Shown here: positions 1-9,317 of the stretch, in pieces
Layout: the number at the start of each line of letters is the position of its first letter
Position numbering within the stretch: position 1 is the first letter of the stretch
Assembly: GCA_013203465.1 (NCBI GenBank)
Contig: JABMNR010000041.1
Location: 1 to 39,557 of the forward strand
DNA length: 39,557 nt
From: Alphaproteobacteria bacterium
GTDB taxonomy: Bacteria > Pseudomonadota > Alphaproteobacteria > Thalassobaculales > Thalassobaculaceae
Direction of reading: 5' to 3'
The notes under the pieces: generated by a model
The model's input: only the letters and a program-made list of their open reading frames with translations
The model's database searches: none
What the model was told of the DNA's origin: nothing
Made by a program: the position numbers and the translations under genes

Positions 1-70
1 CATGACGCTGGAAACCATCGGCCGGATCAGCGACGATCCCCTCATCAGCCTGCCCGCCGTGGCGCGCTGA
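1..70 (+). CDS. C-terminal fragment of an unidentified protein
   Basis: An open frame enters from the left edge in frame 2 and ends at a TGA at 68-70, giving the tail ...ISDDPLISLPAVAR. The codons are GC-rich and typical of the rest of the window, and the frame ends 30 bases before the convergent PAS-protein gene. That makes it likely to be the end of a real gene. About 22 residues are visible, too few to assign a family. An ATG at 2-4 is in frame, but nothing shows whether it is a start. Confidence 0.4.
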   Translation, partial: MTLETIGRISDDPLISLPAVAR

Positions 71-100
71 TCATCCCGGCCTTGCCGGAGAGCGCGGCCA

Positions 101-709
101 TCAGCCGTCAGCTACACCACGCCAAGGGACACGACCGCCGTATGTTTTCCAGATCATGTCGACGGGCGTTTCGGCCATTACATCAATCCGCAGGGACGGG
201 TCATGTTGGCTGTCCGTGGCCGTTTTCTGCTCGGCACCGTAGATGGTCACGCCGACCACCGTCTCGACGCCGTTGTCGTCCGGTGCCAAGGGCAGCACGA
301 TCCGCTCGCCCACCCGATAACGGCCGAGCGCGGTATAAATCTGTCCACGGGTGTGCAGTATGACTTGCTCGTTCAGCACGCGGTTCCAATTGCCGAGCAC
401 GAAAGATAGGGCGGGTTGCTCGATCAATTCCACGAGCGATTTGCCGACCAGGCGATCGTTTTTCCAGGCGTCGGCGATCTCGGCCCCTGCCAGCCGATAT
501 ACGAACCCGCCATCCGATCGGTCGGCCATCCAGATACAGGGAAGAATGCCCCGCGGTCCCATCGCGCAGGCATCGAGCTTGTGACGGGCCGGCATTCGTT
601 GGTGCTCGCCAAAGCTGGACCAGCACTCAAGAAACGCGGTGTGAATGGGATGTGCGATGTGGTCGAGGGTGTTTTCAGTTTTGGTCGCAAGCCGGGCAAG
701 ATCAACCAT
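101..709 (-). CDS. PAS_5-family (PF07310-type) PAS domain protein
   Basis: A 202-residue protein with no signal peptide or membrane segment. It resembles the alphaproteobacterial PAS_5 family: a single PAS fold of about 150-200 residues, usually of unknown signal and output. The core runs from about residue 50 (LPCIWMADRSDG) through FVYRLAGAEI and ends in a beta strand around VVGVTIYG. The same landmarks (LPWLFLID, FRLAGTEI, IIGVTVS) occur in the shorter protein at 22409-22858, so the two are paralogues. No kinase, GGDEF or HTH output domain is fused to it. The start at 709 lacks a strong ribosome site, but no better start precedes the first conserved block. The gene stands alone, convergent with the fragment at 1-70. 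Family membership is recognised from pattern; function is unknown. Confidence 0.75.
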   Translation of the reverse strand: MVDLARLATKTENTLDHIAHPIHTAFLECWSSFGEHQRMPARHKLDACAMGPRGILPCIWMADRSDGGFVYRLAGAEIADAWKNDRLVGKSLVELIEQPALSFVLGNWNRVLNEQVILHTRGQIYTALGRYRVGERIVLPLAPDDNGVETVVGVTIYGAEQKTATDSQHDPSLRIDVMAETPVDMIWKTYGGRVPWRGVADG

Positions 710-767
710 TGGAAACTTTCGACCAGAGAGAAATCGGACGGGACTCGACGGCGCGAACGTCCTTTGG

Positions 768-806
768 CCTATAATTAATATAAAATGCTTAAGAATTAAT
801 GAATGC
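768..806 (-). promoter_or_regulatory. A+T-rich promoter-like island upstream of the PAS gene
   Basis: A roughly 40-base A+T-rich stretch in otherwise GC-rich DNA, about 60-95 bases upstream of the PAS-protein start. It holds TATATT/TATTAA-type -10 candidates on the minus strand and two ATTAAT palindromes about 15 bases apart. No unambiguous -35/-10 pair can be fixed. The 710-896 gap between the PAS gene and tRNA-Asn shows no other gene. Confidence 0.3.
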
Positions 807-896
807 CGAATGGATTCATCTGGGCCAAGGGGCCGCGAACCCGGACCTCAGTAAGCTGTTGACTTGTCAGGGACTGAGGCCCGAATACGGGCGAAT

Positions 897-971
897 TGGC
901 TCCCGGGGAGGGATTCGAACCCCCGGCCAAGCGGTTAACAGCCGCTTGCTCTACCGCTGAGCTACCCGGGA
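897..971 (-). tRNA. tRNA-Asn (anticodon GTT)
   Basis: The reverse complement folds as a complete cloverleaf. The acceptor stem TCCCGGG (971-965) pairs with CCCGGGA (907-901). It has a GTAGCTCAGCGGTAGAGC-type D arm, anticodon loop CTGTTAA with GTT, and a T arm with GGTTCGAATCC. The discriminator base is G, as expected for Asn, and CCA is encoded at 899-897. It is followed on the minus strand by a small hairpin (GCCCG/CGGGC, 879-892) without a T run. tRNA-Cys lies 95 bases upstream on the same strand, so the two may be co-transcribed. Confidence 0.97.
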
Positions 972-1066
972 TCAGGAGCGGTGGCCTCTATACCGCCGAG
1001 GCCCGGCGTCGCGCAACCGCAATGTGCCAGCACGGCGCCGTCGTGTCACCTAGCATGGCGCGCTGT

Positions 1067-1140
1067 TGGAGGCCCCGACCGGAATCGAACCGATGTACAA
1101 GGATTTGCAGTCCTCTGCATAACCACTCTGCCACGGGGCC
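1067..1140 (-). tRNA. tRNA-Cys (anticodon GCA)
   Basis: The reverse complement gives a 74-base cloverleaf. The acceptor stem GGCCCCG (1140-1134) pairs with CGGGGCC (1077-1071). The anticodon loop CTGCAAA contains GCA, and the T loop GGTTCGATTCC is intact. The discriminator base is U (T), the identity base for tRNA-Cys, and CCA is encoded at 1069-1067. Confidence 0.97.
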
Positions 1141-1230
1141 GCGCCACAGCGAGCGCACGTCTTAGCCGAACCCCCGGCCACCGGGCAAGGGCGGTGACAG
1201 GTGCGGACGCAAGGCGCTTGCCTTCTTCAA

Positions 1231-1255
1231 AACATATATCATTATATCATTCATG
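1231..1255. promoter_or_regulatory. A+T-rich direct repeat before the GntR gene
   Basis: ATATCAT occurs at 1236-1242 and again at 1244-1250 (8-base period), in a short A+T-rich stretch of the gap between the divergent tRNA-Cys and GntR genes. A TTGCCT at 1218-1223 could be a -35 element with the A+T-rich stretch as -10. It may be the promoter, or an operator for the adjacent regulator. This is inference from position and composition only. Confidence 0.3.
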
Positions 1256-1309
1256 GTGGGGAGAGCGAGAACGGTCGAGGCCCTCGGGGGTGCGTGGCGC
1301 GCGGAGCGT

Positions 1310-2155
1310 ATGGCCGACCCCGAGATATCGGTCGGTGGCGCGCGGAGCCGGTTTCGCACACCGCTCTATCACCAAATCTATCTTATTCTTCGACAGCGCA
1401 TCGCCGACGGCGACTTTGGCGCCGATGGCTTGGTGCCGGGCGAGCAGGATGTGGCCGAGTGTTATCGTGTCTCGCGCATCACCGCCAAGCGCGCGTTGGA
1501 TGAGTTGGCGGCCGACGGCGTCGTGGTGCGCGAGCGTGGCCGTGGTACCCGCGTGGCCCCCGACGCTGCCCGTATCCGGGTCTCGACCGCCGCCTCGGGC
1601 GGCATGGACCCGTTGATCGCCATGGGCGGTGAGACCGATGTCTCCGTCCTCGGCTTCGACTATGTGCCGGCGCCGGCGGATGTCGCCACGGCATTGGCGC
1701 TTCCGGCGGGATCGCCTGTACAACGCGCGGTACGCGTGCGCTCGGTCGAGGGAGCGGCCTTCTCGCATCTGACCACCCATGTGCCGGAGGCCATCGGCCG
1801 ATGCTTCGATCGGGACGACTTGGCCGCGACACCGCTGCTGGCGTTGTTCGCACGCGTCGGGGTAACGCCGACCTCGGCCGAGCAGTCGGTGTCGGCCACC
1901 TTGGCCGACGCGGTGGTTGCCGAACGCTTGGGTATGGATGTCGGCGCGCCGCTGCTGCGGGTGCGGCGGGTGGTGAAGGACGAGGCGGGGTGCGCGATCG
2001 AACACCTGGTCGCGTTGTACAGGTCCGACCGGTATCGGATGGCCATGACCCTTAGCCGAGAGCCGGCGCGGGAGGGGCGGTCGCCCGACGCGGTCGAGAG
2101 CGTGTCGTCGAGGGCACGTGGCGGCTGGACCGCCACCGGCACGATGGCGGAATGA
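1310..2155 (+). CDS. GntR-family (HutC/UTRA type) transcriptional regulator
   Basis: A 281-residue regulator. Near the N-terminus is a winged helix-turn-helix beginning TPLYHQIYLILRQRI and including RVSRITAKRALDELAADG. The C-terminal half from about residue 90 matches a UTRA ligand-binding domain, ending RVRRVVKDEAGCAIEHLVALYRSD-like. I place the start at 1310 because GGAG lies just upstream; the in-frame ATG at 1253 has no ribosome site. It is the first gene before an importer and a set of degradative enzymes in the same orientation, with 58 bases to the next gene. It is therefore probably the local substrate-responsive repressor. HutC-type UTRA domains bind small organic acids, amino sugars or their derivatives. 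The effector here is unknown. Confidence 0.9.
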   Translation: MADPEISVGGARSRFRTPLYHQIYLILRQRIADGDFGADGLVPGEQDVAECYRVSRITAKRALDELAADGVVVRERGRGTRVAPDAARIRVSTAASGGMDPLIAMGGETDVSVLGFDYVPAPADVATALALPAGSPVQRAVRVRSVEGAAFSHLTTHVPEAIGRCFDRDDLAATPLLALFARVGVTPTSAEQSVSATLADAVVAERLGMDVGAPLLRVRRVVKDEAGCAIEHLVALYRSDRYRMAMTLSREPAREGRSPDAVESVSSRARGGWTATGTMAE

Positions 2156-2165
2156 AGGGGAGGAA

Positions 2166-2182
2166 CCCGGGATACACCGGGG
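2166..2182. promoter_or_regulatory. Short inverted repeat before the solute-binding protein gene
   Basis: CCCGGG-ATACA-CCGGGG forms a near-perfect inverted repeat with a 5-base spacer, in the 58 bases between the GntR and solute-binding genes. It could be an operator half-site pair or an mRNA hairpin separating expression of the regulator from that of the transporter. Evidence is position only. Confidence 0.2.
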
Positions 2183-2213
2183 TGTTGATGCAACTGAACA
2201 GACGGAGGTTCAC

Positions 2214-3050
2214 ATGACGATAAAAGCAGTAATTCTGGGTGTGGCGGGTGCCCTGGCGGTTGCGGTCGCTCCGGCGAGCGCCGAGACCATGAAGGTCGCC
2301 GCCGATGTCGGCTATGCGCCGCATGTGATGGCATCGCCGAGCGGCGGGGCCGAGGGGTACAATGTCGATCTGATGGCCGAGATCGCCAAGCGCATGGGGG
2401 TCGACTACGAGGTCATCGACCAGGAGTGGTCGGGCATCTTCGCCGGTCTGGCCGCCGGCAAGTACGTGGCGATCATCGCGCCGACCACGGTGACCGAGGA
2501 GCGGGCCAGCAAGATGTTGTTCGGCGAACCGTATTTCGAGGTCAACTATCAGTTCCTGATCAAGAAGGGCGCGCCGCAGGTCGAGAAACTGGAGGATTTA
2601 GCGGGCAAGACCATCGCCGTGAACAAAGGCAATTTCTACGACAAGTGGCTGACCGAGCGGCAGGAGAAGTACGGCTGGAAGATCGAGCGCTTCGGCAAGA
2701 ACGCCGACGCGATCCAGGCGGTCATCACCGGCCGGGCCGACGCCAACTTCGCCGGTGACACGGTGGCCGGTTGGACCGCCAAGAAGAACCCGCTGGTCGA
2801 GCCTTCCAAGCTGGTGATCTCCTCGGGCCGGGTCGGTGCCTTTGTCTTCGATCTGGCTAACGTCGAGATGCGCAAGAAGTTCGAGACGGTGGTCGAATGC
2901 ATGAAGGCCGATGGCACGGTCGCCAAGATTCACGAGAAATGGACCGGCCAGAAACCGGTTGCTGGCGGTGCCGCCTACAAGATCGAGGCCGGCATCGGCG
3001 TTCCGGGTTTGGCCGGCTACGACCCGACGCCGTCCGGCAGCGGCTGCTGA
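2214..3050 (+). CDS. Polar-amino-acid-type ABC transporter substrate-binding protein
   Basis: A 278-residue periplasmic solute-binding protein of the SBP_bac_3 family (family 3, polar amino acids and related molecules). A signal peptide ends in APASA at about residue 23. Mature-protein landmarks include [22 protein letters not shown], the [19 protein letters not shown] hinge-type segment and the C-terminal KIHEKWTG block. The start at 2214 has GGAGG 6 bases upstream. The C-terminus runs about 25 residues past the usual end and finishes in SGC. With the Cys in VVECMKADG this makes two cysteines that could pair. It heads the importer genes at 3148, 3899 and 4587. The ligand is unknown; the enzyme context suggests a nitrogen-containing organic acid. 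Confidence 0.92.
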   Translation: MTIKAVILGVAGALAVAVAPASAETMKVAADVGYAPHVMASPSGGAEGYNVDLMAEIAKRMGVDYEVIDQEWSGIFAGLAAGKYVAIIAPTTVTEERASKMLFGEPYFEVNYQFLIKKGAPQVEKLEDLAGKTIAVNKGNFYDKWLTERQEKYGWKIERFGKNADAIQAVITGRADANFAGDTVAGWTAKKNPLVEPSKLVISSGRVGAFVFDLANVEMRKKFETVVECMKADGTVAKIHEKWTGQKPVAGGAAYKIEAGIGVPGLAGYDPTPSGSGC

Positions 3051-3147
3051 ACGACGGATCGCGGACCCACCGCTGGCCACTGCAAGTGGCTGGCGGTGGC
3101 GCCGTGCGTGCCGTGATTCCAGATCCATACCGACCGGGAACCCGTCC

Positions 3148-3894
<747 letters not shown>

Positions 3895-3898
3895 GGCG

Positions 3899-4576
3899 AT
3901 GGCAATGGACCGGTTCCTGGATCAGTTCTTCAACGTCGAGGTGATGGTGAAATACCTGCCGGACATCATCGACGGGTTTTGGGTCACCCTCTTGCTGGCG
4001 GCGCTGGTGATCGTCAGCGGCCTCGCGCTCGGCCTGGTGCTGGCGGTGATTCGCGCGTTCCAGATCCGCGCGGTGAACATCGCGATCATCGTGTTCATCG
4101 ATCTGTTCCGGGCACTGCCGCCGCTGGTGATCATCATCGTCGGCTTCTTCGGGTTGCCCTTCGCCGGTATTCAGCTCTCGGGCTTTTTCATTTCCTGGCT
4201 GTCGCTGAGCTTCGTGCTGGCGGCGTTCGCCGAGGAGATTTTCTGGGCCGGCATCACCTCGGTGAACAAGGGCCAGTGGGAGGCGTCGCGCTCCACCGGG
4301 CTCGGCTTCGCCGAAACCCTGTTCGAGGTGGTGCTGCCGCAGGCGGTGCGGATGACCATTCCGCCGTTGACCAACCGGACCATCGCGATCACCAAGAACA
4401 CCGCGCTCGCCTCGGTCGTCGCGGTACCGGAAATGCTGACCGTCGCCCAGACCTCGCTCGCCTACGCCGCCAACACCTCGCCGCTGACACTGGCGGCGAT
4501 CGGCTACCTGATCATCTTCTTCCCGCTCACGATCCTGTCCCGACGGATCGAGACGCGGTTCGCCTGGAAGCGGTGA
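3899..4576 (+). CDS. Amino-acid ABC transporter permease (HisM/GlnP type), first subunit
   Basis: A membrane protein of about 225 residues with roughly five hydrophobic segments. It carries the cytoplasmic EAA loop that docks the ATPase (GQWEASRSTGLGF ... VVLPQAVRMTIPPL). Residues 20-60 (FWVTLLLAALVIVSGLALGL) form the first transmembrane segment of the BPD_transp_1 domain. Two starts are possible. The ATG at 3899 has GAGG only 2 bases upstream, while the ATG at 3905 has it at 8 bases and is probably used. It should form a heterodimer with the permease at 4587. Confidence 0.93.
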   Translation: MAMDRFLDQFFNVEVMVKYLPDIIDGFWVTLLLAALVIVSGLALGLVLAVIRAFQIRAVNIAIIVFIDLFRALPPLVIIIVGFFGLPFAGIQLSGFFISWLSLSFVLAAFAEEIFWAGITSVNKGQWEASRSTGLGFAETLFEVVLPQAVRMTIPPLTNRTIAITKNTALASVVAVPEMLTVAQTSLAYAANTSPLTLAAIGYLIIFFPLTILSRRIETRFAWKR

Positions 4577-4586
4577 GAGGGCTGCC

Positions 4587-5267
4587 GTGATGGATTGGGA
4601 GATTATCCGCTTCAGTTTTTTCAACGAGGACAGCTTGCGCGAGATCTACCCCCTGCTGTTGCGGGGCTGGTGGATGACCGTGAAGCTGTGCCTGGCGGTG
4701 GTCCCGCTCGGTTTCCTGACCGGGATCGTTATCGCCACCCTGCACAGCTTCCACGTTCGCGGCCTGAACCCGGTCCTGATCCTGTTCGTCGATTTTTTCC
4801 GGTCGATCCCGCCGCTGGTGCTGTTGATTTACGTCACCTACGGGCTGCCGCTCTTGGGGCTCGATGTGCCGGCCTTCCTGGCGGTGCTGATTGCCTTCAC
4901 CTTTAACAGCGCGAGCTATTACGGTGAGATCGTGCGCGCCGGGATCGAGAGCATCGCCCATGGTCAGCTGGAGGCGGCACGGTCGACCGGGCTGAACCGG
5001 GTGCAGGCGATGATCTATGTCGTTCTGCCCCAGGCGTTGCGCAACGTGGCGCCGGACCTGACGTCCAACACCATCGAGCTGATCAAGGCGACCTCGATCG
5101 CCAGCGTCGTCGCCCTGCCGGAGCTGCTGCGCATGGGCCGGGTCGCCCAGGGGCTGGTCTACAACGCCACACCGCTGATCGCGGCGGCGGCGATCTATCT
5201 CATCATGCTGTGGCCGATGGTGCGGCTGTTGTCGCGCTTGGAACGCCGCATGATGTCGGCTCGCTGA
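4587..5267 (+). CDS. Amino-acid ABC transporter permease (HisQ/GlnP type), second subunit
   Basis: A second permease of 226 residues with the same architecture as its neighbour. Its EAA loop is GQLEAARSTGLNRVQAM followed by VVLPQALRNVAPDL. The start is GTG at 4587 or ATG at 4590, with GAGAGG at 4575-4580 suiting either. The paired permeases of similar length, plus one ATPase and one family-3 binding protein, form a complete type I importer. The next gene starts 27 bases downstream behind a strong GGGAGGAG site, so transport and catabolism are probably one transcript. Confidence 0.93.
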   Translation: MMDWEIIRFSFFNEDSLREIYPLLLRGWWMTVKLCLAVVPLGFLTGIVIATLHSFHVRGLNPVLILFVDFFRSIPPLVLLIYVTYGLPLLGLDVPAFLAVLIAFTFNSASYYGEIVRAGIESIAHGQLEAARSTGLNRVQAMIYVVLPQALRNVAPDLTSNTIELIKATSIASVVALPELLRMGRVAQGLVYNATPLIAAAAIYLIMLWPMVRLLSRLERRMMSAR

Positions 5268-5294
5268 AGCGGGCGGAATCCAAGGGAGGAGTGC

Positions 5295-6665
5295 ATGTCC
5301 AACTATCTCGATACGGTGGCGTCCTTCGTTGCCGATACGACGTTCGGCGCTCTGCCGCCGCCGGCGGTTGAGCGCACCCGCCGGGTCATCGCCGACAGCG
5401 TGGCGGCCATGGTCGCCGGCGCGGCGGAGCCGGAGGTGATCGCGCTGACCAAGCGTCTGGTGCCCGTGCCGGGAGGGGCCGCCAGCGTGATCGGCGCCGG
5501 CATCCGGACCGAGCCCGGCAAGGCGGCGCTGCTCAACGGCACGGCCGGTACCTTCTTGGAGCAGGACGAGGGCAACCAGTTCAGCCGTGGTCATCCGGGT
5601 ATTCACTGCGTGCCGGCGGCCCTGGCTTGGGGCGAGGCGCATGGAAGCTCCGGTGCCGACGTGTTGACCGCGATCGCCCTTGGCTACGAGATCGGCGCGC
5701 GTATCGGCATTTCGGCGTCCATCCTGCCGACCATGCATCCGCATGGCACCTGGGGCACGGTGGGGGCGGCCGTCACCGTCGCCAAGTTGGCCGGCGCCGA
5801 CGCGGCGGCCGTGCGGGAGACGATCAACGTCGCCTCGACCCTGGGCCTGGCGACCAGCCGTCAGACCATGCTGCAGGGCGGGACGGTGCGGAATTCCTTC
5901 GCCGGTATCTCCGGACAGATGGGCCTGCTCGCCTGGGACATGGTGGAGAGCGGCTTCACCGGCGAGGCCGATGGGCTCGGCACCATCTGGGGCACGGTGG
6001 TCTCGACCGCCTGGCGGCCCCAGGAGATGACCCGCGAGTTGGGTTCCCGCTGGGAGATCGCGCGCAACTACTTCAAACGTCACGCCTGCTGCCGCTACAA
6101 CCACGGAGCGTTGGACGCCCTGGCGATGATCGTCGGGCAGCGGCCGCAGGGCCTTGCCCCCGAGGATGTGGCCAAGGTGCGGGTGGAAACCTATTCACTG
6201 GCGGCGCAGCTTTCCGACCGGTCGCCGAAGAACACGCTGGCCGGCAAGTTCTCGCTGCCGTTCTCGGTGGCGACGACCCTGATCAATGCGTCCAGCGGGG
6301 TGATGAGTTTCACCTGGGACAAGATCCGCGACGCGCGGATTCAGGCCTTCGCCGACAAGGTTGAGGTGGTGGAGGACCCGGCACTAACCGCGTTGATGCC
6401 GGATTACCGGCCGGCTCGGGTGATCGTCGAGCTGGTTGACGGCACGGTGTTGACGGCGGAGACCAAGACCAACCGGGGCGATACCGAAGACCCCTATGAC
6501 GACGCCGAGCTCGACCGTAAATTCTTCGAGCTGACCGGGCGGGTGTGGCCGGAAGCGACGGCACGGCCGGTCTATGAAGGGTGTTTCGCGATCGACACCC
6601 TGGCCGATGTGAACGCGCTGACCGCGCGCTTCGCCGTTGAGCCCTTGATGCAGGCCGGGGAGTGA
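5295..6665 (+). CDS. MmgE/PrpD-family dehydratase
   Basis: A 456-residue protein of the MmgE/PrpD family, whose characterised members include 2-methylcitrate dehydratase and cis-aconitate decarboxylase. Recognisable blocks are FLEQDEGNQFSRGHPGIHCV near residue 90, MHPHGTWGTVGAAVTVAKL near 150 and YFKRHACCRYNHGALDAL near 260. These hold the His and acidic residues clustered around the active site in the family. The start at 5295 has GGGAGGAG 5 bases before it. The stop overlaps the start of the isocitrate-lyase-family gene, suggesting sequential steps: dehydration (or hydration) of a hydroxy di- or tricarboxylate, then carbon-carbon cleavage. No citrate-synthase-like prpC is nearby, so this is not an ordinary propionate operon. 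The real substrate is unknown. Confidence 0.88.
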   Translation: MSNYLDTVASFVADTTFGALPPPAVERTRRVIADSVAAMVAGAAEPEVIALTKRLVPVPGGAASVIGAGIRTEPGKAALLNGTAGTFLEQDEGNQFSRGHPGIHCVPAALAWGEAHGSSGADVLTAIALGYEIGARIGISASILPTMHPHGTWGTVGAAVTVAKLAGADAAAVRETINVASTLGLATSRQTMLQGGTVRNSFAGISGQMGLLAWDMVESGFTGEADGLGTIWGTVVSTAWRPQEMTRELGSRWEIARNYFKRHACCRYNHGALDALAMIVGQRPQGLAPEDVAKVRVETYSLAAQLSDRSPKNTLAGKFSLPFSVATTLINASSGVMSFTWDKIRDARIQAFADKVEVVEDPALTALMPDYRPARVIVELVDGTVLTAETKTNRGDTEDPYDDAELDRKFFELTGRVWPEATARPVYEGCFAIDTLADVNALTARFAVEPLMQAGE

Positions 6666-7594
6666 TGGACATGACCGCCATTCCATCGCTGTCGCAGCAA
6701 CTCGCCGGTCCCGGTATCGTGCTGGCGCCTGGCGTGTATGACGCGCTGACCGGCTTGCTGGTCGAGCAGGCGGGTTTCAGTTGCGCCTACGTCACCGGGG
6801 CGGGGATCGCCTATTCCCGTATGGGGCGGCCGGATATCGGCCTCATGGGACTGCGCGAGATCGCCGACACCATCACCATGATCCGCGAGCGTGTCGCCAT
6901 TCCCCTTGTCGTCGACGGTGACAACGGCCATGGCAACGCCCTCAGCGTGCAGCGCACGGTGCGGGAATACGAGCGGGCCGGGGCCGACGCCATCCAGCTT
7001 GAGGATCAGGTGATGCCCAAGCGCTGCGGTCACCTGAAAGGCAAGGCGCTGGTCCCGGTCGACGAGATGGTCGGCAAGCTTAAGGCCGCCCTCGATGCCC
7101 GGCGGAAAGACACCTTGATCGTGGCGCGTACCGACGCGATCGCCGTCGAGGGGTTCGAGCCGGCGTTGGAGCGGGCCGAGCGTTACCTTGAGGCCGGGGC
7201 CGACGTGCTGTTCGTCGAGGCGCCGGAGAGCGACGCGCAGTTGGCCGGGATCGCCCGGCGCTTCGCCGACCGCGTACCGTTGCTGGCGAACATGGTCGAA
7301 GGTGGGGCGACACCGATCCGTTCGACCGAACAATTGGCGGAACTTGGCTTCAAGTTGGTGATCTTTCCCGGTGGGACGGCGCGGGCGGTGGTGCCGGCGT
7401 TGCAGGCCTATTTCGCCTCGCTGAAACAGCACGGAACCACCGATCCATGGCGTGACCGGATGCTGGATCTGACCGGGTTGAACGCGGTGATTGGCACACC
7501 GGAGATGCTGGCGACCGGTGCGCGCTACGACGCCGAGACGATAAGATCGACGCGAAAAGACCGTAAAGGAACGGGAACCGATGGGGACGATTGA
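6665..7594 (+). CDS. Isocitrate lyase/PEP mutase family protein, PrpB-like
   Basis: About 309 residues, a TIM-barrel of the isocitrate lyase/PEP mutase superfamily. The metal-binding segment VDGDNGHGNA is near residue 80. The loop MPKRCGHLKGK near residue 118 has the KRCGH catalytic cysteine of lyases such as 2-methylisocitrate lyase, and VARTDAIAVEGFE follows the PrpB pattern closely. The cysteine argues for carbon-carbon cleavage rather than a phosphonomutase role. Candidate products of such enzymes are pyruvate or glyoxylate plus a second acid. Starts at 6662 (GTG), 6665 (ATG) and 6671 (ATG) are all possible. GGGGAG at 6657-6662 would place 6671 at the best spacing. The gene overlaps the dehydratase upstream and hyuB downstream by 14 bases. 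Confidence 0.88.
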   Translation: MDMTAIPSLSQQLAGPGIVLAPGVYDALTGLLVEQAGFSCAYVTGAGIAYSRMGRPDIGLMGLREIADTITMIRERVAIPLVVDGDNGHGNALSVQRTVREYERAGADAIQLEDQVMPKRCGHLKGKALVPVDEMVGKLKAALDARRKDTLIVARTDAIAVEGFEPALERAERYLEAGADVLFVEAPESDAQLAGIARRFADRVPLLANMVEGGATPIRSTEQLAELGFKLVIFPGGTARAVVPALQAYFASLKQHGTTDPWRDRMLDLTGLNAVIGTPEMLATGARYDAETIRSTRKDRKGTGTDGDD

Positions 7595-9317
7595 TCCGGT
7601 CACGCTGGCGGTGCTGAACGGCCGCCTGGAGCAGATCGCCGACGAGATGGACGCGACGCTGTTCCGCAGCGCCTTCAACCCGATCATCGCCGAGGCGCAC
7701 GACGCCTCGCACGGGTTGTATGACGCCATCACCGGCGAGACCCTGGTGCAGGGCAAGTCGGGTCTGCCGATCTTCGTCGGCGCCATGGCGTTCGCGGTCA
7801 AGGCGGTGATCGACAAGGTGGCCAAGGACGGTGGCTTGGCCGATGGCGACGTTTACATCTTCAACGACCCTTATGCCGGCGGCACCCATCTGTCGGATTT
7901 CCGGTTGGTGCGGCCGGTGTTCCGCGACGGCGAGGTGTTCTGCTATCTGGCGTCGGTCGGCCACTATCACGACGTCGGCGGCAACGTGCCGGGGAACTAC
8001 AACCCGGTCGCCACCGAATGCTTTCAGGAAGGCTTTCTGATGCCGCTGGTGAAGCTGTTCGAGGCCGGCCGCTTCCGCCAGGACATCGTTGACATCCTGC
8101 AGGCCAACTCGCGCCTGCCGGGCAGTCTCTACGGCGACCTCAACGGCCAGATCAACGCGCTGGATCTAGGGGTGAAACGGTTGGTCGATCTGCTGGAACA
8201 GTATGGCGAGGCGACTGTGAAGACCGCCTTCATCGAGCTCAAGGCGCGGGCGGCGGCGCTGATGCGGGCGCAGATCACCGATCTGCCGGACGGCACCTAC
8301 CGCGCCCAGGATTTCCTGGACAATGACGGCATCGTTGATGAGCCGCTGCCCCTGGCGTTGGCGATCACCGTGGCGGGCGACCGGTTGACCCTCGATTTCA
8401 CCGGCTCGGCGCCGGGATGCTTGGGGCCGGTGAATATCGCGCGGTCGACCACGGTGGCGGCCTGTTATGTCGCCATGAAGCATGTGTTCAAGGAGGTGCC
8501 GGCCAACGCCGGGGTGCTGGAGCCGATCGATTTCGTGATCCCCGAGGGCTCGATCCTGGCGGCCGAGGCACCGCGCCCGGTCGGCGGCTATACCGAGACC
8601 ATCCTGCGGCTGATCGACATGGTGTTCCAGTCGTTGGCCCAGGCGGCGCCGGAACGGGTTAACGGCTGCGCCTACGGCACCATCAACGCCTTGTCGCTGA
8701 CCGGTCACCGGGCCGACGGGCGGCGCTGGGTGATGTTCAGCTTTTTCGGCGGCGGCCACGGCGGTCACCCCGAGGGCGATGGCCTGAACCACGGCAACGC
8801 GCCGATCTCGACGGCGACGATCCCGCCGCTGGAGATCCTTGAGGCGGCCTATCCGGTGGTGTTCCGGCAATGGGCGCTGCGGGACGATTCCGGCGGGCCG
8901 GGGCGTCATCGTGGCGGGTTGGGCGCGGTCTACGAGATCGAGCTGCTGGAGGAGAAGGCCGACGTGTTCCTGTTCGGTGAACGCGGCCGGTTTCCGCCGC
9001 CCGGCGTGGTCGGCGGCTGGCCGGCGGCGCTCAACCGCTTCAGCTACCCAACTCCGGACGGGGAGGCACAGCCGCCCATGGCGTCGAAAATGGTCGACAT
9101 CAAGATCAAGCGTGGCCAAGCGGTGCGCCTGGAAACCCCGGGTGGCGGCGGTTACGGCCCGCCGGAGGAGCGTGATCCGCACGCCGTCGCCCGTGATGTG
9201 CGGCTGGGCTTCGTATCGTCGTCTTCGGCGCGTGACGCCTACCGGGTGGTGGTCGGCGACGACGGCACGCTCGACGGTCCGGCCACGGCTGGCCTGCGCG
9301 CGGGGAAGGCGGCATGA
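7581..9317 (+). CDS. hyuB: Hydantoinase B / oxoprolinase family protein
   Basis: A 578-residue subunit matching the Hydantoinase_B family. Landmarks are MDATLFRSAFNPIIAEAHDASHG near residue 25, the FNDPYAGGTHLSDFRLV block near 95, YHDVGGNVPGNYNP near 130 and a C-terminal ETPGGGGYGPPEERDP. Family members act with HyuA in ATP-dependent opening of cyclic amides (N-methylhydantoin, 5-oxoproline, caprolactam) or in carboxylation of acetophenone or acetone. It starts inside the end of the previous gene and shares ATGA with hyuA (9314-9317), so the two subunits are translationally coupled. The separate A and B genes differ from the fused eukaryotic oxoprolinase. Sequence alone does not fix the substrate. 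Confidence 0.93.
   Translation: MGTIDPVTLAVLNGRLEQIADEMDATLFRSAFNPIIAEAHDASHGLYDAITGETLVQGKSGLPIFVGAMAFAVKAVIDKVAKDGGLADGDVYIFNDPYAGGTHLSDFRLVRPVFRDGEVFCYLASVGHYHDVGGNVPGNYNPVATECFQEGFLMPLVKLFEAGRFRQDIVDILQANSRLPGSLYGDLNGQINALDLGVKRLVDLLEQYGEATVKTAFIELKARAAALMRAQITDLPDGTYRAQDFLDNDGIVDEPLPLALAITVAGDRLTLDFTGSAPGCLGPVNIARSTTVAACYVAMKHVFKEVPANAGVLEPIDFVIPEGSILAAEAPRPVGGYTETILRLIDMVFQSLAQAAPERVNGCAYGTINALSLTGHRADGRRWVMFSFFGGGHGGHPEGDGLNHGNAPISTATIPPLEILEAAYPVVFRQWALRDDSGGPGRHRGGLGAVYEIELLEEKADVFLFGERGRFPPPGVVGGWPAALNRFSYPTPDGEAQPPMASKMVDIKIKRGQAVRLETPGGGGYGPPEERDPHAVARDVRLGFVSSSSARDAYRVVVGDDGTLDGPATAGLRAGKAA

Noticed and set aside
879-892. Hairpin GCCCG-AATA-CGGGC considered as a tRNA-Asn terminator
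   Set aside because: The stem is only 5 base pairs with no T run on the minus strand. It may be a processing structure, but evidence is too weak to list.
4527-6104. Long minus-strand open frame (525 codons) opposite the permease and PrpD-family genes
   Set aside because: It mirrors GC-rich third-position bias of the real genes, gives low-complexity Arg/His/Gln-rich protein, and resembles no family.
5295-7594. Calling the PrpD/PrpB-like pair a methylcitrate cycle
   Set aside because: No prpC or prpE-like gene is present, and the surrounding hydantoinase, amidohydrolase and amino-acid-type importer genes point to another substrate.
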